Of a DNA stretch of 64,000 nucleotides, positions 46,903-58,916 are shown piece by piece (position 1 is the first letter of the stretch; every line of letters starts with the position of its first letter). Position numbers and translations under genes: made by a program. The notes below the pieces were generated by a model. It searched no databases. It had not been told where the DNA came from and saw only the letters and a program-made list of their open reading frames with translations. This DNA comes from Mycolicibacterium sp. J2 (GTDB lineage: Bacteria; Actinomycetota; Actinomycetes; Mycobacteriales; Mycobacteriaceae), in assembly GCF_026240945.1 (NCBI RefSeq), contig NZ_JAPFPY010000010.1, positions 186,001 through 250,000 of the forward strand, in the 5' to 3' direction.

Positions 46903-46982
46903 CGCTTCACGATCTCACGTAGTCAAACGTGTGTATACCGATTACTGTACAGAGCGCTACATTAAATGAAGGGTGGAACGCC
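46903..46982. promoter_or_regulatory. TetR-sulfatase divergent promoter region
   Basis: Eighty AT-richer bases between the two divergent starts. A loosely symmetric stretch TGTATACCGATTACTGTACA (about 46931-46950) could be the TetR operator, and TACATT further down matches TAnnnT for the sulfatase direction. Both assignments are tentative. Confidence 0.35.
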
Positions 46983-48743
46983 ATGACCATCAGCTCGGGT
47001 CCCAGTCGGAGGGCATTTCTGGCCATGGCGGGCGTGTCGGTCGCCGCGGCCGCCGCCGCGTGTACGGCGAAACCTGCCGACACGCCATCGGCACCCAAGG
47101 CCGGCCTGCCCTCGGCCGCCAAGCACAACATCGTGTTCGTCTTCACCGACCAGGAGCGCTACTTCAACGAGTGGCCGTCCGGGATGTCACTGCCGGGCCG
47201 GGAGCGGCTGCGCAATGACGGTGTCGCGTTCACCAATCACTACTGCCCGGCCGTCATGTGTACGAGCTCGCGCGCCGTCATCCTGACCGGACTGCAGACA
47301 CCGGACAACGGGATGTTCGAGAACGTCGACATGCCCTACGTCCACTCGATGAATCCGGACATCCCGACCGTCGGGGACATGCTGCGCAAGGCCGGCTACT
47401 ACACCGCCTACAAGGGCAAGTGGCATCTGAACAGTGCCTTCGAAACCGAGCAGCCCGATTATCTGTTCACCAAGGAGATGGAGGCCTACGGCTTCTCGGA
47501 CTACGTCTGGCCGGGCGACGTCCTGACCCACACCCTCGGCGGCTACCACTACGACAACATGATCGGTGGCAGCGCCGTGTCCTGGCTGCGCGACCAAGGA
47601 AGGTCATTGGCCGACGAGAACAAGCCGTGGGCACTGTTCGTCAGCCTGGTCAACCCGCACGACATCATGTACTTCAACACCGACGCACCCGGGCAGAACG
47701 TCCAGGACAACGGCAGGCTGTTGATGGAGGCCGCCCGGGCGCCGGAGAACGAGCTCTACGCCAAGACCTGGGACACCGCGTTGCCCAAAAGCCTCACCCA
47801 ACCGATGGACGAGCCCGGTCGGCCCGCCGCGCACGGCGAGTACCTCAAGGCGTGGGGGTACACGCTGGGCACCGTCCCGCCCGAGGAAGAGCGCTGGCGC
47901 CGCTTCTCGGACTTCTATCTCAACAGCATCCGCAGCGTTGACCAGCAGCTGGCGCAATTGCTCGGTGAACTCGACAACCTGAAACTGACCGACAACACCA
48001 TCGTGGTGTTCACCAGTGACCACGGTGAGATGGGCGGTGCGCACGGGCTGCGTGGTAAGGGGCCGTTCGCCTACCAGGAGGCAATCCATCTGCCGATGCA
48101 CATCATGCATCCGGATGTGGCTGGTGGACAGGATGTTTCGTCGCTGACCGGGCACATCGACCTGGTGCCGAGTCTGCTGGCATTCGCCGGTGTGTCCAAG
48201 GGTAGCGAGGGCGAGGTGGCGGGCCGGGACCTGCCTGGCCGGGATTTCAGCGCGGCACTGGGCAACCCGCGGGCCGCCGACGAGCACACCGTGCGTGACG
48301 CGGTGCTGTTCACCTACAGCGGACTGGCCACCAACGACAGCGAGGTCATCCGGATCGTCGCCGACGCCAAGGCGGCCCACAAAGATCCCAAGAAGGCGAT
48401 GGCCGAGGCGGGCTACCGGCCGGATCTGAACAAGCGCGGCAGCCTGCGCACCATGTTCGACGGCCGGTACAAGTTCACCCGCTATTTCGCGCCGACGCAG
48501 CGCAACCTACCCCGCGACCTCGACGAGCTCTACCGGTACAACGACGTCGAACTGTTCGACCTGCAGAACGACCCGGCCGAGATGACGAATCTGGCTGCGG
48601 CCCAGGGGGAGAATGCGGAACTGGTTCTGGCGGCCAGCGCCAAGCTGGAGTCGCTGATCAAAGCCGAGATCGGCGTGGACGATGGCCGCGAGATGCCACA
48701 CTTCGACGACATCGACTGGACGATCGACCGCCTGGACCTCTAG
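46983..48743 (+). CDS. Exported sulfatase (formylglycine-dependent)
   Basis: A 586-residue alkaline-phosphatase-fold sulfatase. The N-terminus looks like a Tat signal (SRRAFLAMAGVSVAAAAAAC); the cysteine could also serve as a lipobox. The metal-binding start is NIVFVFTDQERYF. The active-site motif is Cys93 in MCTSSRAVILTG, where the usual proline of CxPSR is serine, which formylglycine-generating enzyme can still modify in related proteins. Later metal ligands lie in FTSDHGEMGGAHGL. It should cleave sulfate esters outside the cell, perhaps for sulfur supply. The ATG at 46983 is preferred over an upstream in-frame start, since it gives the twin-arginine signal. It is convergent with the next gene, 4 bases apart. 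Confidence 0.87.
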   Translation: MTISSGPSRRAFLAMAGVSVAAAAAACTAKPADTPSAPKAGLPSAAKHNIVFVFTDQERYFNEWPSGMSLPGRERLRNDGVAFTNHYCPAVMCTSSRAVILTGLQTPDNGMFENVDMPYVHSMNPDIPTVGDMLRKAGYYTAYKGKWHLNSAFETEQPDYLFTKEMEAYGFSDYVWPGDVLTHTLGGYHYDNMIGGSAVSWLRDQGRSLADENKPWALFVSLVNPHDIMYFNTDAPGQNVQDNGRLLMEAARAPENELYAKTWDTALPKSLTQPMDEPGRPAAHGEYLKAWGYTLGTVPPEEERWRRFSDFYLNSIRSVDQQLAQLLGELDNLKLTDNTIVVFTSDHGEMGGAHGLRGKGPFAYQEAIHLPMHIMHPDVAGGQDVSSLTGHIDLVPSLLAFAGVSKGSEGEVAGRDLPGRDFSAALGNPRAADEHTVRDAVLFTYSGLATNDSEVIRIVADAKAAHKDPKKAMAEAGYRPDLNKRGSLRTMFDGRYKFTRYFAPTQRNLPRDLDELYRYNDVELFDLQNDPAEMTNLAAAQGENAELVLAASAKLESLIKAEIGVDDGREMPHFDDIDWTIDRLDL

Positions 48744-48747
48744 CGAC

Positions 48748-49872
48748 TCACCAGTCCGACTCGTCGAAGCGGATCACGCCACGAATGTTGTTGCCGTCCA
48801 GCATGTCCTGGTAACCGGTATTGATGTCCTCGAGCTTGTAGGTGCGGGTGATCATATCGTCGATGTTGAGCAGGCCCGACTTGTACAGCGCCACCAGCCG
48901 CGGCGTCTCGACATGACTGCTGCCGCCGCCGAAGATGTTGCCCTTCAACGTCTTCTGCAACATGGTGAACAGGAACAGGTTCAGCTTGACGTCGGCGTCG
49001 AGCATCGACCCCATGCCCGTCACCACGCAGGTGCCCGTCTTGGCGGTCAGGATCATCGCCTCTTCGATGTACTCGCCCTTCATCTCGCCGACGGCGATGA
49101 TCACCTTGTCGGCCATCAGGCCGTAGGTGGTGTCGATGACGGGCGCGATGGCTTCGGCCATCGACGGGTAGACGTGGGTGGCACCGAACTTGATGGCCTG
49201 TTCGCGCTTCCATTCGTTCGGGTCGATGGCGATGACGTGCTTGGCGCCCGAGATCACCGCCCCCTGCAGGGCGCTCATCCCGATACCGCCCACACCGACG
49301 ACGATGACCGTCTCGCCGGGCTTCACCTCGGCGACGTTGGTGGCCGAACCGAACCCGGTGGGCACCGCGCAGCCCATGATGGCAGCCGTCTCGAAGGGGA
49401 TGTCCTTGTCGATCTTGACGACCGAATCCTTGTGCACCGTCATATACGGGGCGAACGTGCCCAGCAGGTTCATCGGCGACACTTCGTGTGATCCGGCGTG
49501 GATACGGTTGGTCCCGTCGGCGATGGCCTTACCGCCGAGCAGGACGGCGCCACGGTCACACAACGAGCGGAAACCTTTCAGGCACGGCGGACACTGCCCG
49601 CATGCGGGGATGAACGCGAGGATGACGTGGTCGCCCTCCTCGATCCCCGTGACGTTCTTGCCGACGTTGGTGACCACGCCCGCACCCTCGTGACCGCCGA
49701 GGGCGGGCAGGCCGATCGGGGTCGCGCCGGTGGTGATGTGGTAGTCGGAATGGCACATGCCCGCGGCGTGCATGCGGATCTGAACCTCGTCGGCGACGGG
49801 GTCACCGAGTTCGATCTCGTCGACTTTGAACGGCGAATTGAGTTCCCACAGCAGGGCGCCCTTAGTCTTCAT
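48748..49872 (-). CDS. NDMA-dependent-type alcohol dehydrogenase
   Basis: A 374-residue zinc alcohol dehydrogenase. Catalytic zinc region GMCHSDYHITTG and GGHEGAGVV, structural-zinc cysteines in CGQCPPCLKGFRSLC, and Rossmann motif VVGVGGIGMSALQGA are intact. The sequence resembles the actinobacterial family (TIGR03989) that keeps NAD tightly bound and depends on an artificial acceptor in vitro and, in vivo, probably on the redox peptide mycofactocin. M. tuberculosis AdhB (Rv0761c) is similar. It has a short promoter region with a TATGAT box. No mycofactocin genes are in this window. Confidence 0.88.
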   Translation of the reverse strand: MKTKGALLWELNSPFKVDEIELGDPVADEVQIRMHAAGMCHSDYHITTGATPIGLPALGGHEGAGVVTNVGKNVTGIEEGDHVILAFIPACGQCPPCLKGFRSLCDRGAVLLGGKAIADGTNRIHAGSHEVSPMNLLGTFAPYMTVHKDSVVKIDKDIPFETAAIMGCAVPTGFGSATNVAEVKPGETVIVVGVGGIGMSALQGAVISGAKHVIAIDPNEWKREQAIKFGATHVYPSMAEAIAPVIDTTYGLMADKVIIAVGEMKGEYIEEAMILTAKTGTCVVTGMGSMLDADVKLNLFLFTMLQKTLKGNIFGGGSSHVETPRLVALYKSGLLNIDDMITRTYKLEDINTGYQDMLDGNNIRGVIRFDESDW

Positions 49873-49880
49873 GGCTTGCG

Positions 49881-49886
49881 ATCATA
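49881..49886 (-). promoter_or_regulatory. -10 box TATGAT before the alcohol dehydrogenase
   Basis: On the minus strand TATGAT ends 8 bases before ATG 49872, close to the optimum for a leaderless or near-leaderless start. The -35 region is not recognisable. Confidence 0.45.
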
Positions 49887-50012
49887 GAACAGGTTTCAGA
49901 TTCTGTGCTAGCACCACGATTGAACTGCACTTTTGGCGGCTTCGATGATTCGGCGACCAGGGCTTGGTCTATACCGGTGACCCGTTTTTATCGCCGGCGA
50001 GGAGTGGCTCTC

Positions 50013-50507
50013 ATGACGAAGATCGACGCACGCATCGTCCCCAACCTGTGGTTCGACCGGGAGGCCGAGGAAGCCGCCGCGCACTACATCGCCGCCTTCG
50101 GCGGCAACGGCCGGATCGTCACCACCATCGCCGCGCACCCGGCCGCGCCCTCACCCCAGGATGTCCCGTTGGTGGTCGAATTCGAACTCGCCGGCCAGCG
50201 CTTCGTCGGGATCAACGGTGGTCCGCAGTTCAGCTTCACCGAAGCGGTGTCACTGGAGGTGCGTGTCACCGGTCAGGACGAGCTCGACCGGATCTGGGCC
50301 GCCCTGGTAGAGGGCGGGTCCGAGCTGCCCTGTGGGTGGCTCAAGGACAAGTATGGGCTGGCCTGGCAGATCACCCCGACCGAGTACTACGACCTGCTCG
50401 ACGAGGGCGACGCCGCGGCCAAGGACCGGCTGATGAACGCGGTGATGGCCACCGTCGGCAAGTTCGACATCGCGGCGCTGCGGGCGGCGGTGCGGGGCCG
50501 GGTCTGA
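50013..50507 (+). CDS. VOC-superfamily protein (PhnB-like)
   Basis: A 164-residue protein of the vicinal-oxygen-chelate fold, in the 3-demethylubiquinone-9 methyltransferase-like (PhnB) group. Opening block VPNLWFDREAEEAAAHYIAA, central FVGINGGPQFSFTEAVSLEV and closing KDKYGLAWQITPTEYYDLL are typical. The catalytic activity of this family is mostly unknown. GAGGAG is 8 bases before ATG 50013. It ends shortly before a perfect palindromic terminator. Confidence 0.85.
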   Translation: MTKIDARIVPNLWFDREAEEAAAHYIAAFGGNGRIVTTIAAHPAAPSPQDVPLVVEFELAGQRFVGINGGPQFSFTEAVSLEVRVTGQDELDRIWAALVEGGSELPCGWLKDKYGLAWQITPTEYYDLLDEGDAAAKDRLMNAVMATVGKFDIAALRAAVRGRV

Positions 50508-50536
50508 GGCGCTCGGGGCCTCGACACTGACTTCTG

Positions 50537-50566
50537 GAAGGCGATATCACCGGTGATATCGCCTTC
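50537..50566. terminator. Perfect 30-base palindrome, bidirectional terminator
   Basis: GAAGGCGATATCACC (50537-50551) followed directly by its exact complement (to 50566). It lies between the convergent VOC gene and sigG and has no unpaired centre. It probably stops both transcripts. Confidence 0.75.
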
Positions 50567-50595
50567 GGGGAAGGGGTGCGGGCCGACGGGCGGCA

Positions 50596-51582
50596 TCAGA
50601 GTGCCGCGGGCAGTCCGAACGTCTCGAACAGGCGGGGTTCCATGAACGCCACCACGTGGGCGATACCGCCGGGCGTGATGTCCAGGACGTGTAGCTGGAA
50701 CGCCACGTGCACGCCGGTCTGCGGATTGCGCATGTACATCGCGGCCGCAGGCTGGCCGTTGGCGGTAGTGGCGATGAAGCGCATATCGCCGGGACGCTCG
50801 GCCGGACACTTGTGCTTGGACAGCAGACCGATGGCCTCCGGGCCGCGGTACCAGGTGTCGAACGGCGGCATCTCCCAGATGGCCTCATCGGTGAACAGGG
50901 TCACCAGCTTGTCGATGTCATAGGTCTCGAACGCCGCGATGTAGTGGCGCAGCTGTTCCTGCGCTTCCGGGGACTCCGGTGCCGACAGCGTGTCGTCCCG
51001 GCTGGGCCCCACCTCGTCGAGCTGGGCGCGGGCCCGCTGCAGCAGGCTGTTCACCGCAGCCGTCGACGAACCGACCGCCTCGGCGACTTCGGCTGCGCGC
51101 CACTGTAATACGTCGCGCAACACCAGCACCGCCCGCTGCCGCGGCGACAGATGCTGCAGCGCCGCGACGAAGGCCAGTCGCACCGACTCCCTGGACTCCA
51201 CCACCTCGGCGGTGTCCGGGAGCGGCTCCAGCCAGGGCACCTCGTGATGTTCGAGGATCTCGGCGGTCGGGTCGGCGCTGTCGGTCCCAAGACCCGACGG
51301 CAACGGCCGGCGCTGCTTGTTCTCGATGGCGGTGAGGCAGGTGTTGGTGGCGATGCGGTACAGCCAGGTGCGCGCGGAGGCTTTGCCCTCGAACGTGTCG
51401 TAGGACTTCCAGGCTCGCAGGAATGTCTCCTGCACCAGATCCTCGGCGTCGTGTACGGAGCCGGTCATCCGGTAACAGTGCGCGAGCAGCTCGCGGCGGT
51501 ACTGCTGGGCATCGGCGAGGAACGCGTCCGGGGAATCCGCCTTGGCGGGGGGACGGTCGGCCATTTCTGTGAGGACGCTCAC
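50596..51582 (-). CDS. sigG: ECF RNA polymerase sigma factor SigG
   Basis: About 328 residues from GTG 51582. Region 2 is seen in YRRELLAHCYRMTGSVHDAE, DLVQETFLRAWKSYDTF and RTWLYRIATNTCLTAIENK; region 4 in LSPRQRAVLVLRDVLQWRAAEV and VGSSTAAVNSLLQRARAQL. The last 130 residues form an NTF2/SnoaL-like domain (YIAAFETYDIDKLVTLFTDE), characteristic of the SigG/SigJ type, which can regulate the sigma factor. Its place next to the monoglyceride lipase matches Rv0182c. A start at ATG 51564 is possible; GTG 51582 lies 7 bases after TAAGCT, which suits a leaderless message. Confidence 0.92.
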   Translation of the reverse strand: MSVLTEMADRPPAKADSPDAFLADAQQYRRELLAHCYRMTGSVHDAEDLVQETFLRAWKSYDTFEGKASARTWLYRIATNTCLTAIENKQRRPLPSGLGTDSADPTAEILEHHEVPWLEPLPDTAEVVESRESVRLAFVAALQHLSPRQRAVLVLRDVLQWRAAEVAEAVGSSTAAVNSLLQRARAQLDEVGPSRDDTLSAPESPEAQEQLRHYIAAFETYDIDKLVTLFTDEAIWEMPPFDTWYRGPEAIGLLSKHKCPAERPGDMRFIATTANGQPAAAMYMRNPQTGVHVAFQLHVLDITPGGIAHVVAFMEPRLFETFGLPAAL

Positions 51583-51589
51583 GCCACCG

Positions 51590-51595
51590 AGCTTA
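51590..51595 (-). promoter_or_regulatory. -10 box TAAGCT for sigG
   Basis: On the minus strand TAAGCT ends 7 bases before GTG 51582. It is one of two divergent -10 boxes about 30 bases apart in the sigG-lipase gap, so the two promoters share the space between. Confidence 0.4.
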
Positions 51596-51624
51596 CGCAA
51601 CGGGACCGACAAGAGTGCTCCCGT

Positions 51625-53510
<1,886 letters not shown>

Positions 53511-53528
53511 GTTGTCGGACTGAGCGGT

Positions 53529-53534
53529 TAGCCT
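53529..53534 (+). promoter_or_regulatory. -10 box TAGCCT
   Basis: TAGCCT ends 7 bases before ATG 53542. The intervening GAGGA could also serve as a ribosome-binding site if transcription starts further upstream, so leaderless expression is only one option. Confidence 0.35.
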
Positions 53535-53541
53535 GAGGAAC

Positions 53542-54282
53542 ATGAGCGACAAGATGCTGGCCCGGATCGCGGCCCTGTTGCGCCAGGCCGAAGGCACCGA
53601 CAACGCGCACGAGGCGGAGGCCTTCATGGCGGCCGCGCAGCGACTGGCCACCGCCACGTCCATCGACCTGGCCGTCGCCAGGGCGCATTCGGCGCAGCGC
53701 ACCAAGGCCCAGCTGCCCGAGCAGCGCGTCATCACCATCGGGCCGGCGGGCACCAAGGGCTTGCGCACCTACGTGCAACTGTTCGTGGTCATCGGGCTGG
53801 CCAACGACCTCACCTGCGATGTGGCGACCAATTCCACGTATGTGCAGGCCTATGGGTTCGCCGAGGACATCGACGCCACGCACGCGCTGTACGCCAGTCT
53901 GGTCACGCAGATGGTGAAGGCATCCGAGGCGTACATCAACTCCGGCGCGCACCGGCCGACACCGACCATCACCGCGCGGTTGAACTTCCAGCTGGCTTTC
54001 GGGGCCAGGGTGGGGCAGCGGCTGGCCGAGGCCAAGGCGGAGGCCGAACGTGAAGCGGACCGCCAGGACCGGCCCGGAACGGCGCTGGCCTTGCGCAACA
54101 AGGATCTTGAACTCAAGTCGTTCTACCGGCAAACCTCGTCGGCACGGGGGACCTGGCGGGCCAGCAGTGCATCGGCGGGCTACTCGTCGGACGCCCGGCG
54201 CGCCGGTGACCGGGCCGGCAAGCGCGCCAGGCTCGGGCCCAGCCAGGAATTGCCAGGTGCCCGCACCCCCCTGCGACCGTGA
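53542..54282 (+). CDS. DUF2786 protein (Rv0184-like)
   Basis: A 246-residue cytoplasmic protein. The N-terminal DUF2786 part is ARIAALLRQAEGTDNAHEAE with FMAAAQRLATATSIDLAVAR. A middle region YVQLFVVIGLANDLTCDV follows, and the C-terminus is basic and low-complexity (residues about 200-246). It is co-oriented with Rv0185- and Rv0187-like genes and overlaps the next start by 4 bases. The function is unknown; length and order match Rv0184 of M. tuberculosis. Confidence 0.85.
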   Translation: MSDKMLARIAALLRQAEGTDNAHEAEAFMAAAQRLATATSIDLAVARAHSAQRTKAQLPEQRVITIGPAGTKGLRTYVQLFVVIGLANDLTCDVATNSTYVQAYGFAEDIDATHALYASLVTQMVKASEAYINSGAHRPTPTITARLNFQLAFGARVGQRLAEAKAEAEREADRQDRPGTALALRNKDLELKSFYRQTSSARGTWRASSASAGYSSDARRAGDRAGKRARLGPSQELPGARTPLRP

Positions 54283-54767
54283 CCGACCGCGATGCCCAGC
54301 GCGCGAAAGTGTATGCCGCCGAGGGGTTTGTCCGGACGATGTTCGACCGCGCGGCCCGGCGTGGCAACGGCGCGGTGGACTTCTTCGGCACCCAGCTGAC
54401 GCTGCCGCCGGAGGCCCGGTTCGCTTCGCTGGATGCCGTGCGCCGCTACGTCGAGGAGGTTTTGGCCCTGCCCGCCGTGCGTGAGCGCTGGCCGGCCGCG
54501 GGGCCGGTGGTGGTGCGGGCCCGGCGTGGACTGACGGCCGCACATTACGAGGCGGCCACCGCGACCATGGCGGTGCCGGACCGGCACACCACCTGGGCGC
54601 TACGGGAACTCGTTGTGCTGCATGAACTTGCGCATCATCTGTGTGCTGACGGCGCACCGCACGGGCCGGAATTCGTCGCCACGTTCGGTGAGCTGGCCGG
54701 TACCGTGATGGGGCCCGAGGTGGCGCACGTGTTGCGGGTGGTTTATGCCAAAGAAGGGGTGCACTGA
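54279..54767 (+). CDS. Zinc-metallohydrolase-like protein (Rv0185-like)
   Basis: A 162-residue protein with a metallopeptidase-type zinc motif LHELAHHLC at about residue 115-123, a glutamate as possible base, and HGPEFVATF further on, which could supply a third ligand. It belongs to a small actinobacterial family annotated as a metallohydrolase. The substrate is unknown. GTG 54279 overlaps the previous stop, and its stop TGA shares a base with the next ATG, so the three genes are translated as a unit. Confidence 0.82.
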   Translation: MTDRDAQRAKVYAAEGFVRTMFDRAARRGNGAVDFFGTQLTLPPEARFASLDAVRRYVEEVLALPAVRERWPAAGPVVVRARRGLTAAHYEAATATMAVPDRHTTWALRELVVLHELAHHLCADGAPHGPEFVATFGELAGTVMGPEVAHVLRVVYAKEGVH

Positions 54768-55414
54768 TGGCCGATCCGGTAGCGGTGGACGCGTTGTTCG
54801 GGCAACTGTTGTTCACCGAAGATGATGCGTTGCGCGCGGCGCGCGAGTCCACGGTGGCGGAATCCATGCCCGCCATCGAGGTTTCGGCTCAACATGGCCG
54901 CCTGTTGCAACTGCTGGCCGGCATCCGCGGTGCCCGCCGGATCCTCGAAATCGGCACGCTGGCCGGTTATTCCACCATCTGCCTGGCCCGGGGCGCCGGC
55001 CCCGACGGGCGGGTGGTGTCGCTGGAGTTCGACCCCCGGCACGCCGCGGTCGCCCGCAGGAACCTGGAGCGAGCTGCGGTTTCTGAGCGGGTCGAGGTGA
55101 TCGTCGGTGCGGCACTGGATACGTTGCCGACGCTGTCGGGCCCATTCGACTTCTTCTTCATCGACGCCGACAAGGAGAACAACAGCGCTTACGTCGAATG
55201 GGCGGTCCGGCTCGCCGAACCAGGCGCGGTGCTCGTCGTCGACAATGTCACCCGGATGGGCCGGGTGCTGGAGCCGGCCGAGGATGACGAACAGGCCCGC
55301 GGGGTGCGCGACATGCTGGCCATGATGGGCCGCCACCCCCGGCTGGACACCGCCGCCATCCAGACCGTCGGAACCAAGGGCTGGGACGGCTTCGCCATCG
55401 CCGTCCTGAGATAG
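54767..55414 (+). CDS. O-methyltransferase, CCoAOMT-like (Rv0187-like)
   Basis: A 215-residue SAM-dependent methyltransferase of the caffeoyl-CoA O-methyltransferase type. Motif I is RRILEIGTLAGYSTICLARG, followed by RVVSLEFDPRHAAVARRNLE. FDFFFIDADKENNSAYVEWA carries the metal-binding aspartate, and AVLVVDNVTRMGRV is motif III. It methylates a catechol-type hydroxyl using Mg2+. The gene ends directly against the convergent Crp-type gene (no spacer), which leaves no room for a separate terminator. Confidence 0.9.
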   Translation: MADPVAVDALFGQLLFTEDDALRAARESTVAESMPAIEVSAQHGRLLQLLAGIRGARRILEIGTLAGYSTICLARGAGPDGRVVSLEFDPRHAAVARRNLERAAVSERVEVIVGAALDTLPTLSGPFDFFFIDADKENNSAYVEWAVRLAEPGAVLVVDNVTRMGRVLEPAEDDEQARGVRDMLAMMGRHPRLDTAAIQTVGTKGWDGFAIAVLR

Positions 55415-56089
55415 CTACTTGGCGCGCTGGGCCAACCGGGCCGAGTCGTAGATCAGGATCGTCTTGCCCTGCAACTTGATCCAGCCGCGCTGCGCGAAAT
55501 CCGACAACGCCTTGTTTACCGTCTCCCGGGACGCGCCAACCAGTTGCGCCAGCTCCTCCTGGGTGAGCTCATGCGTCACGTGCAAGACGTTGCCCTCCTG
55601 CTTGCCGAACCGCATGGCGATGTCGAGCAGCTGTTTGGCCACCCGGCCCGGCACGTCGGTGAAGATCAGGTCCGACAGGGCGCTGTTGGTGCGGCGAAGC
55701 CGACGGGCCAACACCCGCAGCAATTGCTCGGCGATTTCCGGACGGCCCATCACCCAGGCATGAAGCGCTTCGCGATCCATGGTGACCGCCTTCACCTCGG
55801 TCAATGCGGTGACCGTCGAGGTGCGCGGGCCCGGATCGAACAGCGCGAGTTCGCCGAACATGTCTGACGGACCCATCACGGTGATGAGGCTTTCCCTGCC
55901 GTCGGCGGTGCGGCGCCCGATCTTCACCTTGCCCTCGATGATGATGTAGAGCCGGTCGCCGGGCTCACCTTCGACGAAGACGGCGTGCCCGCGAGGGAAC
56001 GAGATCTGCTGCAGTTGCGCGATCAGGGCGGCGGCAGCATCCGGCGTGACGCCCTGGAAGATGCCGGACCGCGCGAGAACGTCGTTCAC
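55415..56089 (-). CDS. Crp/Fnr-family regulator, paralogue of mycobacterial Crp
   Basis: A 224-residue regulator closely resembling M. tuberculosis Crp (Rv3676), of the same length. The cyclic-nucleotide domain contains [20 protein letters not shown] and the phosphate-binding cassette [20 protein letters not shown]. The C-terminal helix-turn-helix is [20 protein letters not shown] with [16 protein letters not shown]. The usual crp gene lies in a different neighbourhood in mycobacteria, so this is probably a second copy; M. smegmatis is known to have two. It should bind cAMP and activate or repress carbon and respiration genes. Confidence 0.9.
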   Translation of the reverse strand: MNDVLARSGIFQGVTPDAAAALIAQLQQISFPRGHAVFVEGEPGDRLYIIIEGKVKIGRRTADGRESLITVMGPSDMFGELALFDPGPRTSTVTALTEVKAVTMDREALHAWVMGRPEIAEQLLRVLARRLRRTNSALSDLIFTDVPGRVAKQLLDIAMRFGKQEGNVLHVTHELTQEELAQLVGASRETVNKALSDFAQRGWIKLQGKTILIYDSARLAQRAK

Positions 56090-56180
56090 TCAAGACTCTT
56101 TCCGTGCATCTCAGTGCTGTGCTGTTGTGGGCCAACTCTCGTTGTCACCCTACAGGAGACACGGACCACCGAACTGTGCT

Positions 56181-56238
56181 CGAGCGTGCGCAGAATGCCA
56201 GCGCGTGCGGCGTGTCGCTGTGCAGACGCGCACGCTCG
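56181..56238. repeat. Long inverted repeat downstream of ilvD
   Basis: CGAGCGTGCGC (56181-56191) and its exact complement (56228-56238) enclose 36 bases, which contain a second small inverted repeat (CAGCG/CGCTG). It lies between the ilvD stop and the crp-like start. There is no T-tract. It could end ilvD transcripts or form an mRNA structure in the crp leader region. Confidence 0.5.
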
Positions 56239-56244
56239 CCGGGA

Positions 56245-57957
<1,713 letters not shown>

Positions 57958-58005
57958 GGCGTAAGTATGCCTTCGGGGCCGTTACCGGCCCAAACCACAA
58001 TCAGA

Positions 58006-58031
58006 TACCCCGCAGGGGTACCCGGTACGCT
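58006..58031 (+). promoter_or_regulatory. ricR operator: RicR-type copper operator and leaderless promoter
   Basis: TACCCC-GCA-GGGGTA (58006-58020) is a perfect 15-base palindrome of the kind bound by the copper sensor RicR. TACGCT (58026-58031) is a -10 box that ends exactly 6 bases before the GTG start at 58038. The operator covers the -35 region, so binding would block transcription of the DUF305 gene and ricR. Confidence 0.7.
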
Positions 58032-58037
58032 GGTGGA

Positions 58038-58610
58038 GTGCGTGTTCTGGTCTCGGTAGCCCTGCTCGGTAGTGTGCTGCTGCTGGCGGGTTGCTCGCAG
58101 GAATCCGAGCCGGCACGGCCCCCGTCCAGTTCCGTTCCGGCGATCACCGGCGCGCCCGCGGGCAGCAATGCACAGGACACCACATTCGCGGCCGCCCTGC
58201 TGCAGCTCCAGCAGCAGGCCATCGAACTGGCCGGCCTGGCCAAGGAACGCGCGGCCAACCCCGCCCTTGTCACCCTGGCCGACACCATCGCCACCGGTCA
58301 GCGGGGCGAGAGCGACACCATCAAGGCGCTGATGGTGCAGTGGAGCGACGGGGCGGGCCCACCGGGCGCACCCAGCGCCGCGCCGCCCGGGGCGCTGGAC
58401 CCCACCATCCTGACCCGGCTGGAGTCGCTGCGGGGACCGCAGTTCGACACACTGTGGTTGCAGTCGATGACGAGCGTGCACCGCGGCACGATCGGCCTGG
58501 CCGAGGCGGAGATCAGCGGCGGGCAGAACAGCGACGCGCAAACGCTGGCCAAATCGGTCCTGACCACGCGTCAGGCGCAGGTGCAACAGATGCAGCAGAT
58601 GGTGGGGTGA
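58038..58610 (+). CDS. DUF305 lipoprotein, copper-linked by context
   Basis: A 190-residue lipoprotein with lipobox LLLAGC and a DUF305 four-helix domain (FAAALLQLQQQAIELAGLAK; WLQSMTSVHRGTIGLAEAEI). DUF305 proteins often carry His/Met pairs that may bind copper. Here the usual first His-Met motif is weak (a glutamine-rich helix) and only the later MTSVHRG is visible, so metal binding is uncertain. The gene follows a RicR-type operator and is separated by 3 bases from ricR. It begins at GTG, probably on a leaderless transcript. Confidence 0.8.
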   Translation: MRVLVSVALLGSVLLLAGCSQESEPARPPSSSVPAITGAPAGSNAQDTTFAAALLQLQQQAIELAGLAKERAANPALVTLADTIATGQRGESDTIKALMVQWSDGAGPPGAPSAAPPGALDPTILTRLESLRGPQFDTLWLQSMTSVHRGTIGLAEAEISGGQNSDAQTLAKSVLTTRQAQVQQMQQMVG

Positions 58611-58613
58611 GGC

Positions 58614-58916
58614 ATGGACGATTCGAACGCCGGCGAACACGGCTATTCGTCGCAGAAGGAGAACTACGCCAAGCGGCTGCGGCGCATCGAAGGCCAGGTC
58701 CGAGGGATCGCCAGGATGATCGAGGACGACAAGTACTGCATCGACATCCTCACCCAGATCAGCGCGGTCAACAGTGCCCTACAGTCCGTGGCGCTGGGTC
58801 TGCTCGACGAGCATCTGGGCCACTGCGTCACCCAGGCGGTCGCCGAAGGTGGACAGGAGGCGGACGCCAAGCTGGCCGAGGCGTCGGCGGCCATCGCCCG
58901 GCTGGTCCGGTCCTGA
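58614..58916 (+). CDS. ricR: Copper-sensing repressor RicR (CsoR family)
   Basis: A 100-residue all-helical repressor. The Cu(I) ligands of the CsoR family are present with correct spacing: Cys42 in DDKYCIDIL, His67 and Cys71 in LDEHLGHCV. The basic N-terminal helix KRLRRIEGQVRGIARMIEDD is the DNA-binding signature of the family. In M. tuberculosis RicR (Rv0190) represses copper-resistance genes and itself and releases DNA on binding Cu(I). The operator at 58006-58020 implies autoregulation through the DUF305-ricR operon. Confidence 0.93.
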   Translation: MDDSNAGEHGYSSQKENYAKRLRRIEGQVRGIARMIEDDKYCIDILTQISAVNSALQSVALGLLDEHLGHCVTQAVAEGGQEADAKLAEASAAIARLVRS

